Assembly: GCA_036435485.1 (NCBI GenBank)
Contig: CM071596.1
Location: forward strand, 13,668,001 to 13,732,000
Direction: 5' to 3'
Length of the DNA: 64,000 nucleotides
From: Saposhnikovia divaricata
Taxonomy: Eukaryota > Streptophyta > Magnoliopsida > Apiales > Apiaceae
Made by a program: the position numbers and the translations under genes. Shown here piece by piece: positions 24,123-35,019 of the stretch; the first letter of the stretch is position 1; each line of letters opens with the position of its first letter. The notes beneath the pieces are model-generated. The model did no database searches. It was given only the letters and a program-made list of their open reading frames with translations, and was not told the DNA's origin.

Positions 24123-25727
24123 TGTTATGCTAAAAATCACGCAAGCGCACGTGTTCACAAGTAATATAGAATGAAGTAGAGTTCGTTCCCACAGAGATTG
24201 TATAATTTAGTTCTTGTACCTAAGCATCAATGTATGATTATCGTTCAATGCTAAGACAATGGACAAATTGGTTTTGATTATCTAAAATTAACTAATAAGA
24301 ATTAATTAACAACTAAATTAATTAACTAAGTGATTTCAAATTACTTATGATATGGAAACATGGGATCCTAACTTCAATACAAACTTCCTTTAGAGATCAT
24401 GCCCTTTTATCAACACATGTGGTGGTTACGATAACTAATCGGACAACACGAAATAAGTATACGCTACCTTTCAGTACACGCACACCAATCTACACAATAT
24501 CCACAAAAGATAGAAATCATGCAGGCACCAATTATGCTTAGACCCTATATGTCTATAGAATTTGAAAACATAATGGTTGAAGATCAAGTATCCATAAGAT
24601 TACATAAGGTAGTATGAGACGGTTAGAAACACACCACAAACATGAATAACATTCATGGACTTATGCTAGCATGGCAAGTTCTAAATCAAAAGATTCACTG
24701 TCGCTTCACTTAAGATTAACAAGATAGATGTTAGCTACGCATCTATATGAATTAAATACAACCATGCAAGGATATCGTAAATTCACCACACATATATCAA
24801 GTTAGGCAATCAACATCTAAATTCCATAAGTACATCCGTTAGGACCCCATGACGGCGATTAGTTCATAATCGAACCGTTCGTCATCATGGGGTTTGATGA
24901 AAACATGATAAAGATGAAGAGAATAATAATGAATAAATCAATGTTAACAAAGTTATGGAACAAAGTCGAATAATGATCAAGCATCCAAAAGATACGCCTA
25001 GTAAGAATACAAGAAAACTATGTCTAGATCTTCTTGTTGTCACGATCCTCGCCTTGGCTTCTCAATCTCGTGCTAGAAAGTGTGTATGTAATGTGAAGTA
25101 ATCTGATCTCTGGTGTTGGTGTGTGTAAATCTGACCCCCCAGCATGTGTATTTATAGCTCAATATTGCCTCTTCTCCAAACAATTGCCATTCTTGAGTAG
25201 GAATTGAATTTGACAAATTCCATCTTTAAATATGATATAGATTGCAACTTCCCTTGTCAAATAAAGCTTCTGGACTATTCCCACCGTCCAAGAGTATTTC
25301 CATGTTGAATAGGAGAAGAAAACGGCAACATTTCTCTTTAAAATCAGAATTGGAACAGTTTCTGACGGCCCAGTTTTCACCTTAGCGCGGTCGCGCTGTC
25401 CTGTAGTGTTATTGTGACGCGGTCGCGCTCTCCAAATATGCCAATTCCCTTTCGCGCGGTCGCGCTCCCTTACAGTATAAACCTAGCGCGATCGCGCTGT
25501 GCACAATCTGTTTCTGCAGAATTTCTGTTAGAGCCTATTTCTCCACGCGCCGTTTTTTCCTCATAACCACATCTGTTCCAAAAACCACAAAACACCATAC
25601 TCCCTGCGAAAAACCTAATTCCTGCATAAACTCCACAAAACACATTAAACCACACAAATACTCGAGAATTCAGCGATCAATTCAAGCCAAAATAGAACGA
25701 TCCAAATGGATAAAAATCCACTTATCA
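24123..25727 (-). repeat. Athila LTR3 (1605 bp), outer 5' LTR
   Basis: It starts TGATAAGTGG at 25727 (element sense), directly against copia RT sequence resuming at 25728 (AGTATGATGG on +). TATA box at 25149-25156. No AGTAT duplicate is found at the left edge of the array. Confidence 0.95.
25384..25498 (-). promoter_or_regulatory. Four AGCGCGGTCGCGCT-type boxes in LTR3 U3
   Basis: Same cluster as in LTR1 and LTR2. The last box here is AGCGCGATCGCGCT, a perfect 14-bp palindrome. Confidence 0.5.
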
Positions 25728-25730
25728 AGT

Positions 25731-26591
25731 ATGATGGGAGAATTGTCATTTTTCTTAGGTCTACAAATTCATCAAAATGATGATGGAATCTTCATAAGTC
25801 AAGCCAAATATGTCAAGGAACTCCTCAAAAAGTTCAATTTGGAAGATGCATCACCTGCCAAGACACCTATCTCTACTGCAACCAAACTGGATTTGGATCC
25901 TAAAGGAAAGAAAGTGGACTCTAGTACTTACAGAGGGATGGTTGGATCTCTGATATATCTAACTGCTAGCACACCAGACATCATGTTTGCTACATGTCTC
26001 TGTGTAAGGTTTTAAGCTGATCCAAAAGAGTCTCATCTAATTGCCATCAAAAGAATCTTTACATATCTGAAAGGCACTCCAAACTTAGGTCTTTGGTATC
26101 CTAAGGATACTGGATTTGAACTGATTGGATATTCAGATTCAGACTATGCTGGATGCAAGATTGACAGAAAAAGCACAACAGGTAGCTGTCAATTCCTTGG
26201 TGGTAGATTAGTGTCATGGTTTAGCAAGAAGTAGCATTCTGTGTCCACATCAACTGCAGAAGCTGAGTATATTGCAGCTGGAAGTTGCTGTGCACAAATT
26301 CTTTGGATCAAAAATCAGCTACTGGATTATGGTCTAGAGTTATCCAACATCCCTATCTACTGTGATAACACTAGTGCCATAGCCATCTCAGACAATCCAG
26401 TTCAACACTCTAGGACAAAGCACATTGATATCAGACATCATTTCATTAGAGAGCATGTTGAAAAGGGAACTGTGAAGCTGGTTTATGTCCCCACGGATAA
26501 GCAATTTGCAGACATTTTCACAAAGCCATTGGATGAAGCAACCTTCAACACGTTAGTAAGTGAATTGGGAAGGCTAAATCTGGTATGTTAA
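25731..26591 (+). pseudogene. pol: copia RT C-terminus and RNase H
   Basis: Frame 3 carries the end of RT (MGELSFFLGLQI, KYVKELLKKF, YRGMVGSLIYLT) and RNase H with its acidic residues in YSDSDYAGC, STAEAEY, YCDNTSAI and the KHIDIRHHFIRE helix. RNase H degrades the RNA strand during cDNA synthesis. Two stops interrupt the frame, at 26013-26015 (TAA) and 26232-26234 (TAG), each where family members have Gln. The upstream RT palm, integrase and GAG-pre-integrase are absent because of the Athila-associated deletion. Pol ends at 26591. Confidence 0.9.
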
Positions 26592-26984
26592 CTTACTAGT
26601 TTTTACATTTTCAATGTGTTAGATGCAGCTCGTGATAGTAGCCTTCAATGTTGTTGTCAGGAGAAGTTACTGTCTTATGTGCTACTTGCTTTGACCGCAT
26701 GTCTGCTATGACTATGCTAAAATTAAAATTACATATTTGTCATAATTTATGTAATTAGTAGTCACGTGACATTAACTTAAATCACACGGGTGCTAGGATA
26801 ATTAGTCTTGTCATTTCAAATGACCGGGTTAATTGTCAGTCTTTTTCTTTTAAAGTTAAATACTTTATTAAAAAGCGTATGGGAAACTGGAACGTCACTT
26901 AGGGTACTATAAAATGACCTCGAGACTAAAGACCATTTTTCCCATAACACACTCACACTTTAAGAAAGAGAATAAGAGACAATA
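26592..26984 (+). other. copia spacer after pol, with possible internal promoter
   Basis: No gene. A TATA-like TATAAAA at 26908-26914 lies about 70 bp before the ATG of the small ORF at 26985, followed by an A/C-rich leader-like stretch. Confidence 0.5.
26908..26914 (+). promoter_or_regulatory. Putative TATA box for the small copia ORF
   Basis: TATAAAA within GTACTATAAAATGACC, 71 bp before the ATG at 26985. Spacing fits a transcription start at about 26940. Inferred only from sequence. Confidence 0.4.
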
Positions 26985-27254
26985 ATGGAGAACAAGAATG
27001 GAGACGAACAGAAGCCCATTATCTGGTGTGAGCCCGGACACGAGGAGGAGATAAAGGAACTCTTCGCTGTCATGGATGATTTACTTGAGGAAGAGAAGGC
27101 CAAAGAAGAGAAAGCTGCTAGAGAGAAGGTGGAGAAGGACCTTGAAGCCTGGAAGGAGTTGCTCGACCTCGTCGAAGCACGCCTAAAGGCAGATGGGATA
27201 ACAGATGAAACAGTTCATGTGGAACTGTATGAACTTGTTTCCGATGATGACTAA
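26985..27254 (+). CDS. Small acidic ORF of the copia element (89 aa), unknown function
   Basis: Opens with ATG at 26985 in an AATAATGGAG context and ends with a run of Asp. Residues about 18-70 are rich in Glu and Lys with heptad-like spacing of Leu/Ala, which suggests an alpha-helical coiled coil. There is a single Cys (residue 15) and no membrane segment. It is not recognised. It lies between RNase H and the long env-position ORF, has its own possible TATA box, and is uninterrupted while all larger ORFs of this element are broken. It could be a real accessory gene or a chance ORF; composition and context favour the former. Confidence 0.45.
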   Translation: MENKNGDEQKPIIWCEPGHEEEIKELFAVMDDLLEEEKAKEEKAAREKVEKDLEAWKELLDLVEARLKADGITDETVHVELYELVSDDD

Positions 27255-27931
27255 AGTTGTAATTTTTTTTATAGAAGAATCGTTTCATCTTTTTTACTGT
27301 TCATACTTTCTCTGTTAGATTCTCTTACCTATTTACCTGATGGTTAATGCAATGTGTGTGTGTCTGTGCCTTTAACGAATATGTGCGCCTAAATTGATTA
27401 AATTATATTTGGTAATTTTAATTTAAGCAATGAGCAAAATCAATTTAAAACTTATGACAAAAATTATTTCCGCACAAGTTGCTGTCAGCAATGACAGTTG
27501 TTGTCACGACATGTCTTGACAGCAAGTTTCCATACAGCAAGGAAAAAGTTTCTGTCATGAGAGTTTAAAAGATACTATCTCTAAATTGCTTAATGGTGAC
27601 AGCACGTTCTCGCGCCAATGTTACTGTCAAGCGAAACGTGTTGTCACACCTTCAAAGTTACTGACAAATTTGTTCTAGTGCACATGTTACTTTCAAAGTT
27701 AGTGGAACTTTATAATTGGGATTTTACCTCAACGATTTACAGCCACTAAAAAGTAACTACCCACGACATCTTATGACTTTTTAGTGGGTTAAGACACAAA
27801 GTTACTTTCCCCTTTTTCAGTAAAACATTTGTCATTCTCATATTAGCAACTGTCAATCACAAAAACACATAACTCTTCTCTCAAAAGCTTAAATCTTTCT
27901 CTCTCTCTCTCTCTAAACCAAAAGCACAAAA
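27255..27931 (+). other. copia spacer between small ORF and env-position ORF
   Basis: No ORF. 27479-27700 is dense in CTGTCA/TGACAG words. A CCTTTTTCAG at about 27811-27820 could act as a splice acceptor, and a (CT)9 run (27897-27914) lies just before the ATG at 27932, like a plant pyrimidine-rich leader. Confidence 0.5.
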
Positions 27932-29896
27932 ATGGCACCCAAACAATCTACTTCTCAAACAAACTTTGCTGGCATTCTCAATGCTGGAGATACTGGTGAA
28001 GGCTTCAAAGGACTTGTATCCTTCATAAACAAGTCCTATCTAGGTCATGCTATTGCCTCGACCCCATCTTTGGACCTAGACAAACTTGAACAATTTTGGA
28101 AAACTGCCATTGTTCATGGAAATGCAAGTAATGAAGCCTTTAACTTCAAAATCAACAAAATTACCTACATTCTCACTATCAAGGGCATTAATGAAGCCCT
28201 GGGAACTGGATTGCAAGCTAATGAATCACACCAGGAGCTTGAAAATGATGAAACCCTAAAGAAGTTCTTCTTGAAAATTGGGTATTCTGGCCCTATTATT
28301 GAAGAAGGAACCTCAAGCTGGTATCCAACTGGCGAAATGGGCAGGAAATACCTGAGGAAAGAATGGAGCATGGTTTTTGATGTAATGGTGAAAGTCTTCT
28401 CAACAAAGACTTCTGGCTGGAATGGAATCCCTATCTACATCAAGAAACTCATTCATTCTCTTGTCCATGGTTACAAGGTGGATCTAGGAAAGATGCTCAT
28501 GGCACAAATCAAACCTGCCCTGAACAAGAAGGTACATGTCTATCCTAGATTTATTATGTTATGCATAAATTCTTTATGTGGAATTGATGAAAATGCCTCC
28601 CTCACAATGGAGTGCAATGTTTTGAAAAGGAACACACACACAACACTAAATTCACAGAATTTAAATGCAGATATTCCACTTTGTTTCACACAACACATGG
28701 TTGATCAAGTGCTCAGCCTTGATTTTCCATTATCACAAAGTGAGTTTGATACATTCTCACTCCAGAATGAAGCTGAATTAGACCCAAATTCAGTTAACCC
28801 ACATTATTCTCCATATATACAAATCAGACAGTCTAGACTACCAAAATCCATGAAATTAGCCTTACAAGAATCCAAGAAAAGACCCTTGAAAACTGGTGAT
28901 GGAGGTAGTACTAACAGTGTTGAAGGAGAAACTGCACAAGATGCAGCAAATAAGGATGTTAGTCAAAGTGAACCCACAGTGGTTCCTTTTGAGCCTAAAA
29001 AGAGAGCTAAGAGGGGCAAAGTCACTGTCAGCCACCCCACAGTCTCACAAAAGGTTGTGGAGGATAAAAGGGAAACAAACACATCCCTAGATGTCCCTTC
29101 TCAACAAGAAGCATCTATTGAAATTGGCCCGTTTCCCAAGGCACCCTTTAAAGAGTCTGCACAAACTCATGAACTCACTCATGAGGAGCCCCCACTTGCA
29201 GATACACACATGGAATTAGGGCACAGTGAGGATCAAACTTCCACTATTGATGTTCCACAAGTTATCTCTGTGGAACAGCCAACATTCTCTTCTGTACCTT
29301 CACCTTCTTTATTCTCTAATCCATCAATTGTTTCTTCACAACAACCTAGAGAGGGGGACAGTCCCAACCCTTCAGGTTTTGATCATCCATCTCCTATTAT
29401 GGATGAGCCCCCATCTAGTGGTCCACAAGAACCAATTTCTCAATGTGAAATGGACACCACTCCCTTAAACACTGAGCTAGATCAAGGTGGCACTCTGCCA
29501 AAAAATGAAACAGCCAACATCTTGGTCGAACTCCAACAAGCAACTGACCCTAGGGAAGTTGTTGTCACAACCTCAGCTGCTGTAAAAGACACCACCAAAG
29601 TTGCTGTCACTCCACCTATTGACAGTAACATTTTGGTTAAAGATGCTGTCACCTCTACACAGCATGATCAGGATGCAGTAATTGTTGAAGATGCTTCTGA
29701 TGATGATCATTTGCCTATCTCTGCTCTAAAGGTAATATCTAAACATTCTACTTTTTCAACTCAAATGCATGTAAGTACTGCTTATACCCATGCATCTAGG
29801 ATGAATGAGGCAGAGAAAAAGAAAAGAGAGATAAAAGAAAAGAGAGGGGGTTTTATATCAAACGGGCCACTGATCTCATTAAAAAGTATCAAGTAG
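27932..29896 (+). pseudogene. copia env-position ORF, first part, broken by a MITE
   Basis: ATG at 27932. Residues about 1-240 form a globular-looking domain (FINKSYLGHAIAS, LEQFWKTA, RFIMLCINSL) similar in style to the accessory domain of plant LTR elements found after pol; the rest is Pro/Ser/Thr-rich and low complexity. Native sequence ends at about 29847, where a 365-bp MITE begins; the last 16 codons of the open frame belong to the MITE. Coding character continues after it in a different frame, so a further indel is present. No clear signal peptide or transmembrane segment is seen, so an envelope function is not shown. Confidence 0.7.
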
Positions 29897-30212
29897 CTCC
29901 CCAGTCTCCAAGGGGACTCATTTAAGCCACTAAACTAAGAAATATATCATTTTCCCCCCTTGAATTCACAAAAATAATACAATTTATGGTGGCCTAAGTG
30001 TCTTGGATAAAATTTATGATGGCCAAAAAAAGTTCAATCTTGGATAGATTGTATTATTCTCACTTAGGCCACCATAAATTGTATTATTTTTGTGAATGCA
30101 GGGGGGCAAATGATATATTTCTTAGTTTAGTGGCTTAAATGAGTCCCCGTGGAGACTGGGGAGCTACTTGATACTTTTTAATGAGATCAGTGGCTCGTTT
30201 GATATAAAACCC
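29848..30212. mobile_element. MULE-like foldback MITE (365 bp)
   Basis: The ends are long inverted repeats: the left 60 bp, starting GGGTTTTATATCAAACG, reads back almost perfectly at the right end, and the arms extend further inward (ACAATTTATGGTGGCC). It is flanked by a 10-bp direct repeat AAAAGAGAGG at 29838-29847 and 30213-30222. The TSD length suggests Mutator superfamily. It carries no gene and sits inside the copia env-position ORF. Confidence 0.85.
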
Positions 30213-33200
30213 AAAAGAGAGGTGAGCATAAAAATTGAGAGGCTGCCAAATGAGCTGGCAAAAGGTGAGGGACTTGAGCATGTCCAGAGTGAATCTGAGG
30301 AAGGCCCACAACATAAGGCTCTAGGCCTTGAGAGCTCTTCTGTGAGGAGTGATAATATCACTCAGAAAAACAATGAGAGTGTGAGAACCCCCACAGCCTG
30401 CTTGCCCCAATCTTTTCCTTTACCTCCAAAAAGGTTAAGATCTGGTGGTCCTTCTAAACAAGCTGATTCAAGGTTGAAATCCCTTGAGGGCAGATGTGCA
30501 TCCATGGAAGCCAAGATTGACAATCTGTCCACTATGGTAGCTACTGTTTTGCTGAGATTCAACAGGCTCTGCTATCATTTTCTTCTACTCTTAGTGCTGT
30601 CAACTTAACTAAGGGGGAGACAGTGGTAGATCAGAATAGAGTGGTAGATCCAAATATCTCAGAAAAAGTGGTAGAGAAGGAGAAACAAGGGGAAGCTATA
30701 AGCAAGGGGGAGTCAAGAAGTGAGGGGGAGCAGGTACAAGTTGAAGATGGAGAAGAGAGTGAGGGGGAGCAAGAGAAAAAGAAAGAAAGAAACTTTGGTG
30801 AAGAGCTGAAAGCCTCTGGAGATGGTGACTTAATTGAACATGAAATGGATGGTGAGCCAGTATTGGTAACCAAAGAAGTAATGAAGTAATTACAAGAAAC
30901 TCAAAAGTCTGAAAGACCAATACTGCCTCCTCTGAAAATTAATTAGCCAACTTCTGAAATCATGGAAACTCCACTGCAAAAACTATGGAGAGAAAAGAAG
31001 AGCAAAATAGACTGGGTAAATGCAAAGATAAAATGCCTAAGTACATAAATCTGACAACTGGAACCACCTGGTCTGATGGAAGTAAGTATAGCCCAGATGA
31101 TGTAGGAACAATGATGGTTAGCTACATGGAGAGTACTTTGAACAATAAGGATGAAGAATTCAGTATGTTGGTGGATAACTCAATCACAGAAGCCGGAGGA
31201 GTTTACAACAAACTGTCAACAATATTGAAGGATAAAATAATAAGTATCTCTGTGAAAGTTAACTTGGAGAAAAGATGGGCAATTGATGTATATCTGAAAA
31301 CTGGCACCTCTATATTCATCACAATGCAGCTACTGCAAAGCTTGCAAGCAAGAGTACTAAATTCCTTAGCAACAAAAGTGAAGGCCAACTTAACAACTTT
31401 TAATGAAAGTCTGTTGGCACAGATCAAGAGGATTATTGAAGACAAACTCCCAGAAGTGATTGATAATCCATATGGTGTTTGCTACAGGATGACCACAAGT
31501 GCAGGAGCAAAGAAGATTTGGTTTCTGACCTTTGATAAAGAGTCAAAGTTGAAAACTGACTCAGTGATGATAGTTCTAAGACAGATCCTCAAGTCCAAGA
31601 TTACCAAGGAAAGAGTCAAGGCTGTCAGGGAAATTCACAAACTTTTGGTGAAAAGAGATGAGAGTCTTAGCTCTCAAATAAAGATTTAATTTCTGAATCT
31701 AATGCCAAAAGAGGTGAAAGAGGTGGAAGCTGCACATTTGATGACACTCTTGATGATGATGAGCTTGATGGAAATGGAGGATCTGGTGCAACTGAAGGTG
31801 GGAGTAGAAACAAAATAACTGTTGAGAATGTTGAAAATCAAACTAGGGAGAAAGCAAAAGAAGAAGCTCCTAGTACTGAAAAGAAAGATGTTGTTACTGA
31901 AGAAGGAGAACCAGATATTCTTGAAGCCTTGGAAGCAAATATTTTAAGGTTTACTGTTGACTGCCTTAATGCTGAAAAGGATGCTGTCAACAAAGAAACT
32001 GTCAAGAGCTTAAATGAAGATACTGTCATGGAGGACACAGTTGAAAAAGACACTATCAAGAGCTTAAATGAAGATACTGTCATGGAGGACACAGTTGAAA
32101 AAGACACTATCAAGAGCTTGAATGAAGATGCTATCAAGGACAAGAATGCAAAGGCATTCAAATCTAAAAGGACAAAAAGAAAAGCAAGAGCCTGGTGCAT
32201 AATTCCTACAAAGAGAAAGATAAAGGATGCAGCTAAGACAAAGAAGCACGGAGTAGTGGTTGATAAGACTCCTATTCAGAAAAAAGAAATGAACAGCTTC
32301 GAATGTCAGAAAGCAATTGCTGAAAGAGACATGAAATATATCTCTTTGGATTTGGATGACAGTGAGCAAAATGCAACCAAATACACCATATGGCATATAG
32401 ATGGAAGTAGAATGATGGATGTTGACAAGGATTTCAATATGATCATGGGGTCAACAATGATAGACAGGTACAGCCTCAAAATGACATCTGAAGTAGTGAC
32501 ACGCAGAGTCAGATTCTTTGTGTTGGAAAGAATGGTGGAGCTTATGGTAAGTCATGGCAATGTCCCTAAACCAGCCATGTAACATATCCAGAAATACTAT
32601 GCTGAAAGATATGATGAATTCTATGAGAAGCATGGTGATTGGATGGATCATGATGATGCCAACTTGACTATGAGTTCAGATGAATTAGAGGTTGCATGTA
32701 AGTATGACTGGGCAGAAAGAACGTCATCTTATACACCTTCAGAAGTGTATAAAGCAGCAGAAGCATTCAGGACTACTGAAGAAGAATTTAAAACTGCTGA
32801 CAAACCACCCAAATCTGCCAAACAGACTGCTGAAGAGTTGGAAGCTAAATTGAAAGAAAACTCCAAGAAAGTGAACAAGACAAACGGTGAAGAACCAAAC
32901 TATCAGCCCTGTGTACTAGACAATCCTCTCAGAATCATAGATGGGAAAGAAGAAATCTATGTTGATAGCTTACACAAACTGAGGACCAGTATCTTGAAGA
33001 GTCTGTATTGGAAAGTTGTTGGATCACTCCACAAGCTAGAAATGCTTTGTGCTTGGGAACTAGAGGTGATCTTTGATCAAAGAAGAGATGAAGATCCAAA
33101 ACTAGACGTAAAAAAGAGAGTAACTCTGAATGCATTTCCTGGTAGAAGATTCAAAGTTGAAGAAGGCATTCTAAAATTCAGAACCTATGTCAAAGATAAG

Positions 33201-33398
33201 ATCCTTTGGTTAGAATTTCAGGATGCATCTAAGATAGTCTCCCCAAACATTCAGAGGTACATTGATGAAATTGAAGATGATGCTAGATCTCCTGAAGAAA
33301 AAGCCTTAGTAGGAAACCTCAAGAAGGCTTTGCAAGAAGCTCTCGAAAGAGAGAAAGAAGTCAGAATGAAAAGGAAAGCTCAACAACAAGTTAAGTAA
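30213..33398 (+). pseudogene. copia env-position ORF, remaining parts, decayed
   Basis: Successive open pieces at 30213-30608, 30623-30889, 30985-31689, 31929-32582 and 32643-33398 lie in different frames separated by stops, as expected of one long decayed ORF or two. They share a charged, Lys/Glu-rich style; the 31929-32582 part contains an 18-residue repeat, and the last part has a helical C-terminus rich in Glu/Lys/Arg. I do not recognise a catalytic domain. The whole lies between pol and the 3' LTR, a position known for extra ORFs in SIRE/Maximus elements. The individual pieces should not be read as separate genes. Confidence 0.6.
32004..32130 (+). repeat. 54-bp in-frame tandem repeat, about 2.3 copies
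   Basis: Units start at 32004, 32058 and 32112. Each encodes an 18-residue unit beginning KSLNEDTVMED and includes the word ACTGTCATGG. The repeat is a multiple of three and keeps the frame. Confidence 0.9.
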
Positions 33399-33598
33399 AC
33401 TTCTATACCTGATTAATCCAAAGAAGCAACTTGTTTTTGAAACTAGATCATTGTCCTCTGTAATGCTAAATGCTTGGAAATGTTCTAGAATCCATTTTAC
33501 ATTTATCAGAAACAAAGTTTTAACTATTCTGATCTATGTTAGTTAAGTTGTCAGCATGCTTTAATTGGAAATTTGTTGTTATTGTCCATAAAAACAAA

Positions 33599-33609
33599 TT
33601 GGAGGAGAT
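33599..33609 (+). other. copia polypurine tract
   Basis: TTGGAGGAGAT directly before the TGTTGGGA start of the 3' LTR. Confidence 0.75.
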
Positions 33610-34674
33610 TGTTGGGATTTATGGATGATAGCTTAGAGACAACTTAACTAGATTTTATCATACTTAGTTTTTGCTAAGTAGAACATACTGTCACAGCCAG
33701 AGTGTGTTCTTGTGACCAAAATAGTTGTTGTAATTCAATAAGTATGTATCTTGGAAGAAGTTCATTCAATTGTTCGAGCCTCAAGATTACAACAGTTCGA
33801 CAGCAAGAATAAATGTTACTGTCACAACATTGACAGTAAGGTTACAAGAAGACAGCATGTTGCAAATCACGACAACAGACTCCGTCTGATAGCAACATTG
33901 GCGGAAGCATGAGACAGCAACATTCTCATAGTTTGACAGCAAGTCTTGGATTCCAGACAGCAACATTGGCGGGGATTCATACTTTCAACCAAGGAACATT
34001 CTCTTTACAACAGACTTGGCGATTAAAGTTACTGTCTCACTGAATTATTTGAATTTGGGATTTATCTCAGTCAAACCTGTGATAGTTTAGATGTTCCAGA
34101 AACGGATTTGCTGCAACTTGTCAAAGATTGTAGCAAACCTGCAAGACTACGAGAAAAGCTTGAGAGATCACAAGACAAAGCTTGTCAATTTAAGAGTATA
34201 ACAAATCTACATCTACTAGAATTGTATTAACTTGAATTAGAAAGAATCTAGGTTGCTTTACATATTATGATAATTCTGTTTGTATAGAAATTTAGGAAAG
34301 TCACATGGGTGTGCAAATTGTAAGGAGCTGCCACTTGAAAATGACAGCAGCTCCACAACCCATGTGATAGAGATGTTAGAGCAAATTAGTCTACATAGAA
34401 AATCATCTTTCATTCTTTCTAAGTATTTGTGAATTCATTTTCATTGTAATCACTCAAGAAACAGAAGCTTTAGAAAACACTTTTTTCTCAAGATTGTAGC
34501 AACACTTCACAAAATAAATAAAACATTTATTTTGTGAGAATATTTTGAGCTATCACTTGTGTTTGCATTTCGTATACTAATATATTAGAATCTTTATTTA
34601 TGTTACTGAAGTAAAGATTTGAATTTATCAGTATTGCATGCAACCCCCCCTTCTGCAATACTCCGGGACCAACA
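33610..34674 (+). repeat. copia 3' LTR (1065 bp)
   Basis: Starts TGTTGGGATT and ends GGGACCAACA, with matching TGTTGG/CCAACA inverted ends. The purine tract is just upstream. It has several CTGTCA/TGACAG words. The next five bases are TTATC; the matching 5' target copy would be outside the window. Confidence 0.85.
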
Positions 34675-34906
34675 TTATCCAAATCAAATTTTAAGAATTC
34701 AAGATAGAGCACAATTATTAAATTGAACGTGTAGAAAATGGTCAATTTCTTCTCTCTTTTGTTTCTGCGTAGTTTTAACTGGAAAATAATTATTAAGCCA
34801 TCACTAAATTAAAGATTATTTTGCTACTTTCATGTGGCTGTAAAATTGTCCAAATCAAATTTTAAGAATTCGAGATAGAGCACAAATATTAAATTGAATG
34901 TGTAAA

Positions 34907-34945
<39 letters not shown>

Positions 34946-35019
34946 TTTGTAACAACAATTTGATATGTAAATTAATAACATATAGATATTAAAAAAATTT
35001 AATAATATAATTATAGATA
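34675..35019. other. AT-rich spacer with a short local duplication
   Basis: No gene. 34679-34741 (CCAAATCAAATTTTAAGAATTC...) recurs at 34850-34906 with a few changes. A (TA)n run is at 34913-34941. Confidence 0.7.
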
